Assembly (NCBI GenBank): GCA_014773175.1 | Contig: VXCM01000750.1 | Coordinates: 62,001 to 126,000, forward strand | Direction: 5' to 3' | DNA: 64,000 nt | Source: Lucifuga dentata | Taxonomy: Eukaryota; Chordata; Actinopteri; Ophidiiformes; Bythitidae | In this document: positions 57,607 to 64,000 of the stretch, piece after piece | Numbering within the stretch: the stretch's first letter is position 1 | Layout of the letters: the number at the start of each line of letters is the position of its first letter | Notes under the pieces: model-generated | What the model was told of the DNA's origin: nothing | What the model saw: only the letters and a program-made list of their open reading frames with translations | Database searches by the model: none | Program-made: the position numbers and the translations under genes

Positions 57607-58072
57607 ACCTTAATAAACGGACCTTTAACTTACTGAAAATTTTCTTTGTGGACCTTTAATATTTGTGTCTGAGTACCCCGATATAAATAATGCAGCAATC
57701 AGGCAAATACTATCATATTCTTCATGGCAGCAGCTTTACTCAATTGACCCTTTGCTAAGCACAGCCCCACCCCTTATTTAATGTTGCTACGCCTGTCAAA
57801 CGTTCGAAGCAAGTACAGAATTTTCTACAGTTGCAAATTTACCACATGAAATTCTTTCATGTAAATCTGCTTTACTTTCTGTTTTTGTGGCTTTGAATAC
57901 CAACTATCAACGCAAGGCACTTTGGCATTTTGATGAGACAGGAAAGCTTGATAGGCATGTCTAATTACAGCAAAGGATCAATTGAAAATTGACTGGAAAC
58001 TCAAAATCAATTTTGAACTGAATCATTACCCAAACTATCGAAATCCAAACAAACTGTAAAATTCAAGAAGAT
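57607..58072. other. Single-copy spacer
   Basis: Nothing recognisable. Confidence 0.45.
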
Positions 58073-58087
58073 NCCCCCCCCCCCCCC
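58073..58087. repeat. Poly-C run with single-N gap
   Basis: N at 58073 followed by 14 C. Assembly join. Confidence 0.85.
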
Positions 58088-58448
58088 AATGTGTCTCATA
58101 AATTGTCAGTTGTTATGAAATTGGCATGTCTGATTCATTGAATCCTTGTTTTGTTTTCAGCAACACAGTTTTCATGGGATTCTAGCATGTTACTGTCTAT
58201 GCAGTTATTGCTCGACTCAACTAACTGGATAAATATACAGTATAACACAGCATAAACCCATATGCCACATATGCACACATGCTGTGAAATCCATGACATG
58301 CACAAACACAGACTTGCACAGAGACCCATGCACACACACACACACAGTCATCAAGAGGTTTCAGAACCTTTTGCTGGTAAAATGACTATTTCAAGCCCCG
58401 ATGGCTAATGTGAATAAGGCTCCATTAACTCTATCTCTCACTCACACA
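58088..58448. other. Single-copy spacer
   Basis: No gene; short CA tract at about 58331-58346. Confidence 0.45.
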
Positions 58449-58453
58449 CTCTC

Positions 58454-58486
<33 letters not shown>
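58449..58486. repeat. (CT)n microsatellite
   Basis: CT tract of about 38 bases with one interruption. Confidence 0.95.
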
Positions 58487-58487
<1 letters not shown>

Positions 58488-59119
58488 TACCTCCATCTCT
58501 ATCCATCTAACTCTGCTTCTTAGCCCTCTCTCTAATATCTCCCCTGCAGCTATTTTCAGGACTCTATAGGGAGGGAAGCAATCTTAGATTTATTTTACCT
58601 CCAATTTCCAATTTGTGAAACCCCTGCTGCTGGAGGCGAATCTTCAGAGGGCCTGATGTGAGTCGTCCTGTTAAATTAAACTCTGTAAAAAAAATAAATA
58701 AAAAATTTAAAAAAACAGGGAATATTTCAATGGCTCTCCATGTTTCTAAAGAGACCAACAAGACAAGAGCACCCTCCATGTTCAGTCCAGAGAGCCTTAT
58801 GCATTACTTATTATCATGGTTTTCAGATTCTGTAATGAGTCAAAATAGCTCCACTGTTTTTTCCTGACTCTGGGATGCATCCTGTATGTTTTCCATCACA
58901 GCATCACAGACATTTAACGTTGAATAATTAAAATAAAACAAAAACTCATTTGTTTTTAGCGTTACTGTTAATCTTACCCCATGCAAAGTACTACCGTCAT
59001 GTATTCCCAAAAAGCCCTTTGATACTTCATTATCAATGAAAATAATACAATCTGCCTCGTAGTCTCTATATGTTCACTCTCTGATCCCAGCTCACACAAA
59101 GAGCCACACTTTTTATTTC
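58487..59119. other. Single-copy spacer
   Basis: No gene supported; A-rich at 58687-58716. Confidence 0.45.
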
Positions 59120-59149
59120 TTTTTTTTTTTTTTNTTTTTTTTTTTTTTT
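59120..59149. repeat. Poly-T run with single-N gap
   Basis: T-run with N at 59134. The 206-codon minus-strand frame at 59066-59686 reads through this run (poly-Lys) and through CA/GT tracts, so it is rejected as a gene. Confidence 0.85.
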
Positions 59150-59204
59150 GGGGCATGATCTCAAAAACACTCTACTCACATACACACAGACAATTACATT
59201 CACT

Positions 59205-59622
59205 CTCTCGCTCACACTCACACACATACACACACACAGCACACCGTCCTCTATTCCTTGTATAAAGCCTGGAGACAGGTGTTGGATTAGCTCTCTGGAA
59301 GAAAAGAGCTCAGCTCCTTTGATAGGAGCTGATCCGGCCGGGAGTGCAGGGAGGCAGGTGCACCACAAGGAGAAGTGGAGATGCACACGCGTGCATGCCT
59401 GTCTGTGCGTGCGTGTGTGTGTGTGCGTCTGTGCATGCATGTGTGCATCAGAGGATGCTGTCCAGTCATCCCATCTATTGAGAGGAAAAAAGGGGGGCTC
59501 TTGGCAGATCTGGGTTCTGTAATTGGAGAGCTTGGTGTGGCCAGAAATGAAGCATGGTTGGCTATTGCCACGTGGTGACAGCTGCTTGCCAGTCAGCCTG
59601 TCTGCACATGTATGGACACACT

Positions 59623-59655
<33 letters not shown>

Positions 59656-59660
59656 TAACT
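59205..59660. repeat. CA/GT-rich interval with (CA)n at 59629-59655
   Basis: The interval contains scattered CACA and GTGT tracts, the longest at 59629-59655. Between them, 59265-59365 and 59450-59580 are ordinary single-copy sequence. Overlapping frames on both strands follow the dinucleotide bias. Confidence 0.75.
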
Positions 59661-59948
59661 TTTGAATACCTTCCACTGACTAACAACCCTGATCCTCACC
59701 ACAATATTAACTGCTTCCTTGAAACAAACATAAATAATTGTAAAATAATTATTTTTCTTGTTAATCTTGAAAAAAAAAGACTTGGGAGAACATTAAAATA
59801 CATACATTAGAGAGACACTCTCAAAACCAGCCAGCCAGCGATCCTGTAACCATGGTAACAAAGAGAGCAAACAAGGCCTCTTCCAGATGCTTTTGTTCTT
59901 AAGGACATTCCTTAGATACTGCCGACCATATCACCATGGCCTCCCTCT

Positions 59949-59973
59949 GTCTCTCTCTCTCTCTCTCTCTCTC
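59949..59973. repeat. (TC)n microsatellite
   Basis: TC tract of about 25 bases. Confidence 0.9.
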
Positions 59974-61813
59974 ATACACAAATACACACTTCAACCTTCC
60001 ATAACGCCAAAAAACTCTAATTTTAATCAAAGGATAACCATTCAATTTTAAATCAAGTCAATCATACACCCAAAAATAGCAATCTCTAGGATACTAAAAC
60101 ATTAAAAGTTTTATGCATATGCCTAAATCTGTACTTTGGAGGGCTTCTAAACATAAATACTGGATCCATAACTGCATGAAAATGCTACAGCCTACATGTA
60201 TATATTACAGTTTTCCTTATAAGGAATATTTCAGAGAGATTTGCATATTTTCAAAATTTCAAAAATATTTCAAAACAATTTCAAGAATATTTTTGTGCAG
60301 AATGAAGTTCAAACTATTGACTACATGAAATTTCAGCCAGAACAGTGAATCCATGTGCAGTTGTATAGACTGGAAAAATGGCCACCCTTCTCTGAGACTC
60401 ATGACCGTCTTTTTTTTCAGCCAACTTTGCTGCTGAAGGCTGTCAGAGTTCCCTGATATCTCAGCTGATCACCACAAATAAATTATCAGCCTGTGAGAAA
60501 CATTCTGCAAAGGTATATTCTATTATTTTGGGTTTGTTTTTTTGTTTTTTTGCCAGACATATACCGTTTTAGCAACTCTCATCTAAATGACTTGAAAATG
60601 CACAATAGCACTCCTACTGTGAAGGAGGGAGGGCGTTACAGCATGATTAATTGTTAAGTGTGTCTCTCATAAGTGATGTTGTGCCTGGAGAGCAAAGCCG
60701 AGACTATTACAGTTCAGACTCATAGATCAAACTGCACAGACCCGTGACTGATGACCACTCGCTGCAAATGTTCAAAACGCTACAATTAAGATAGGGGGTA
60801 GGAGAGGATCACGACAGATGCACCAGGTTAGCCCCAGAAAGTGTGTGAGTATGTGTGTATGTGTGGTGAGGCTGATGGTTAAGCATTGTCACAAAGCTTA
60901 AACAAATTACTTGCCATTATTTATGCATGATGTATGACAATGATTAATACATATACACTGAGATATATTACTAATACTAACGTTTCATTTCTATCAGCTT
61001 TCCTACATTGCAATTTACAGAATAATACAGCAGTTGCACAGAAGCACGTTTGACTTGGCACGCATTTCCCTCAGGTCAAACTGTGTCATGCCTCCACACA
61101 TTTAATTTGAGATTTGTTCTCGTGCATGGTTTCTTTTTTTTTTAATCTGGTTACTTAGGTGTGGCAAATAATAAAATGTGTTTTCTATTTTGAGTCCTGT
61201 TCTTCAAAAATCAATGTTGATATAGAACTACAGCTCAACAATTTTATTGCAGTAAAGATCAAAGTTTAATTTGTATTGGAAAAATCAACCACTATCTTAC
61301 AGTGAATGATTCTAAAATTGCATTTTACCTATACTGCCTTACCCAAGCACAGAAATATTTACATGACTTATTTATCAAATCCTATGGTGCTAACTGCATT
61401 CAATACTCCTGTATCCCTGAAGCCTCTCAGTTTCTTAATAAATGATTATACAGGAAACATAAACAATGTTTGTGTTCTCATAACCTGATTTGTTGAGAAC
61501 AGACAGCCTTTGGCCACACTCTTATTACATGGATGTCATTAGTGATGGTGGAGCATGTGTTAGGATTACAACAGAATTTCCATATCAGTTACCTGTGTTT
61601 TTCTCATCTAATTTAAAGCACAGCTGAGCTATCATTTAGTTAAAGGCACAATCCTTGATCCAAATGTAAACCAAAGGGTAGTCACGTCCAAACATCAACC
61701 TTTCATACTTAAATTAACATTATGTAGGCTAGCACATGGCAATATGAGTTATCAGTATTGTTAGATACTTAAAGGTTTATTTATAAAGAAATGTTTGTTC
61801 ACAGGAGCAAAAC
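59974..61813. other. Single-copy spacer
   Basis: No gene supported. The block 60590-60790 is repeat-free, with CATGATTAATTGTTAAGTG and TACAATTAAGATAG, and is a weak enhancer candidate. The motif AAATGTAAACCAAAG at 61662-61676 recurs at 62190-62204. Confidence 0.4.
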
Positions 61814-61942
61814 AAGCCTATATTTTCATTTTTTTTTTTTAGTTGACAAATGCAAAATGCAGATTTTTCATCAGTATNAAGCCTATATTTTCATTTTTTT
61901 TTTTTAGTTGACAAATGCAAAATGCAGATTTTTCATCAGTAT
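61814..61942. repeat. Probable false tandem duplication across single-N gap
   Basis: Two identical 64-bp copies (61814-61877 and 61879-61942), each with a 12-T run, flank the single N at 61878. Even the T-run length is identical, which points to one sequence used twice by the assembler. Confidence 0.93.
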
Positions 61943-62811
61943 GCCAAACTCTTCCAGTACACATGTAAATGAACATCTAATTTATGTAATAAAATATCAG
62001 TTTGTGCCGCTGAAATACTCTTTTGAGTTATTGTGATGTTTAAAGCACTGGTCGAAGATTTCTCATTATCAACATCATGTATCCGTATCATGAGGAAAAA
62101 AAAGCAGAATAAGAGTCCTGTGTCTATTCTCTCTGGACCAGTATGCTGTCTAGGTTCTTCATTATTTTAAAAGCTAAAACCTGTGGTCTAAATGTAAACC
62201 AAAGTGTCACCCCACCACCATAAATCCACACTCAGGTCTGAAAGCTGCTCTTAAATTGATTGTCATGTCTTTTAATCATGGGACTAAAAGCAGACAACAA
62301 CTGTGATACCACCTGACCACAATACCAATAATGTATTATTAACACACATATTGACTGACTGAATATTGACTGACTTGTGGTATGTTGGAATTTAGATACA
62401 GCATATATGGTCATATCTCAGGCTCCTAAATTTGTTTTCCCAATTTACCTTTAATCAAATATTTTCTTATACAGTATATCTACACAGCTATTACTCTGAC
62501 GCGTTTGCCCAACAGAGAAAAATCACTTTCAGTGGAGCAATACATATTTGCCCCCCTCCAGTTAGTGTTTTATGAAATACAGCAAGGTCCGAGTGGAAAG
62601 TCCAAGCTTCCGGCTCCACTGTGGCAGAATGACAGAGGAATCAATATGTTGAAGAATGGACAACAACACCAAGGCTAAGGTTCTGAGATAGATGGATCTG
62701 GTGTCCTTCCTTCTCCTCTGTCATAAAACATGAAAGGTAGAAGGGCTAAAGCAAGGATATCACTATGCAATTCATTGGAAATACAACATTTGGCTGGTTC
62801 AGTTACTGATG
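61943..62811. other. Single-copy spacer
   Basis: No gene supported. It includes the second copy of the AAATGTAAACCAAAG word (62190-62204), whose flanks resemble those at 61640-61690 and suggest a shared small repeat. Confidence 0.45.
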
Positions 62812-63170
62812 TAAAGGACCGGTGATTTTGCATGTTTGAACCCAACATATAAGTACAACCCACATACATGTTACGTTACTGACAACCATTTCCCAAAACA
62901 TGCTACTGAAGCAGTAAAGATGAGAAATGTTTTTCCAATCTTACAGATTGCCATGGCTTTCAGTTCATTCCAGTACAATGCTAAAAATAACTTGTAATAA
63001 GTAATCCATCACAGCAAATACGACGTCTATCAACATTTTTTGCTGAAGTAACTTTATTTAACCGGGCCAACACAAAGCTGTACAGAAGAAATTATGTCTC
63101 CTCCAGAAAATATAGTCCAAGGAGAAAACGGAAGAAAAGAACATTTAAAAGAACTATTGCACCAACCATA
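62812..63170 (-). mobile_element. Foldback MITE family, truncated copy 4
   Basis: One terminus is present (TAAAGGACCGGTGATTTTGC, then ATGTTTGAACCCAACATATA). It is followed by the interior in the same orientation as copy 2 (GGCTTTCAGTTCATTCCAGT, AAAATATAGTCCAAGGAGAA). The opposite terminus is missing; similarity fades at about 63170. The first base of the expected TTAA is G, so the end is slightly decayed. Confidence 0.65.
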
Positions 63171-64000
63171 ACCTACAGAAAGAAAATTAGTTATTTTCTG
63201 ACATGTATGTCAGTCAGCCCTTAAACAGCATGTTGCCTGTCTGTATCAGTTTAAACAGCTACCATGAAAGCTGATGTAACACAAGGCTTTGCAGATGTAA
63301 AAACTGATATTTCATGGATTTATATCACGCTCCCATTTAAAATAAAATGGGCGCTCAGTCAGGGACAAAATGTGCATGTAGTAGAATAAATCAAAATTCA
63401 TGTATTAAAAATGTATGAGACAAATATGTGGCCGAATAAAGCGATGCCATGCTGATTTGGCTGAAATAAATCCACGTCTACTCTAAATTCACTCAGTTTT
63501 GATACAGAACCTATGAAGCCCAGTAGATGTCAGCCTTGCTATCAGAAAGGTGCTGACTCCAGTGCTGCTGTTTATGTTGGATGGTGCAAAAATAGCAAAT
63601 TATGTCTTGTGTTGAGCAGGTGAATGATTTATCACTGGAACTCATTTATGGCATCATTATTGCCATCATAACATTATGCCTGCTGGAAACACAGGTAATC
63701 TACGATATACGCTGACATGAGATACAGGAAAGACAATGGGGGACTACATGTAAAATCATTTTACCAGCAGATATAATGAATAGTTTGTAGGCTCTGTGAT
63801 AGAAAAAACCCACTCCACATTGTGGGATACACTGTAATTTTGTGGATATATTCTTCATTTAATATGTATTTTTGCTGTGTGGCTGGTAACGTCAGCTGGA
63901 CCTTGTGGTTGCTGAACTTGGGTTTTTTTTGTTTGTTTTTTTTGTATGTAGATGAACACTGACACTTGTACAGCATAATATTATGTACATTATATTGAGT
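63171..64000. other. Single-copy spacer to window end
   Basis: No gene supported; a T-rich patch lies at about 63922-63942. Confidence 0.45.

Noticed and set aside
57189..57614. 8-bp target duplication for the 57-kb hAT-like element
   Set aside because: The flanks ATATAAAC and ACCTTAAT do not match, so the borders remain tentative.
59066..59686. 206-codon minus-strand open frame, the longest in the window
   Set aside because: It reads through a T-run with an N (poly-Lys) and CA/GT tracts (Cys-Val and His-Thr repeats). Frames on the opposite strand overlap it, and there is no domain.

Overview
This window looks like non-coding, repeat-rich DNA of a ray-finned (teleost-like) fish. It is AT-rich and full of long (GT)n, (CT)n, (GATA)n and (GGAA)n microsatellites. 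It carries several kinds of DNA-transposon remnant (hAT, Tc1-like, TIR-bearing MITEs), tRNA-derived SINE pieces, a non-LTR retrotransposon fossil and a candidate solo LTR. I see no intact host protein gene, rRNA, tRNA gene, CRISPR array or prokaryotic feature. The longest open frames are translations of CA/GT or purine/pyrimidine tracts, or pieces of dead transposases. The window could be a gene desert or the inside of a very large intron; the sequence does not decide which.

Layout. 1-6 kb: microsatellites, a MITE-like repeat and a perfect short hairpin. 6.1-6.7 kb: candidate 514-bp solo LTR with a 5-bp target duplication. 7.2-7.8 and 9.4-10.0 kb: two full copies of a ~600-bp TTAA-flanked foldback element, with a third at 53 kb and fragments at 11, 14.9 and 62.8 kb. 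14.5 kb: Tc1-like remnant. 16-23 kb: mostly single-copy sequence with stretches that look like candidate conserved non-coding elements, plus an inverted repeat pair at 18.7-19.2 kb. 25.4-26.6 kb: non-autonomous hAT element with a perfect 8-bp target duplication. 30.3-33.1 kb: full-length but dead BED-finger hAT transposon, with its intron splice sites preserved. 33-38 kb: SINE pieces, a long purine tract and a 44-bp minisatellite. 39.8-43.6 kb: cluster of a second hAT fossil, a SINE, a 1.35-kb TIR element and a reverse-transcriptase fossil on the minus strand. 44-64 kb: mostly single-copy sequence with microsatellites, the third foldback element, a second perfect hairpin and a hAT-like element sharing an internal module with the 25-kb element.

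Assembly quality matters here. All 18 ambiguous bases are single Ns. Four sit exactly between two identical 57-66-bp direct copies, and the others lie in homopolymer or dinucleotide runs. This is the signature of overlapping contig ends joined with a token gap, so those four duplications are probably false. The most distinctive biological signals are the uniform ~600-bp TTAA foldback family, the two hAT-like elements that share an interior but not termini, and the two perfect 17-19-bp-arm hairpins. Family names taken from memory are flagged as such; no database search was possible.
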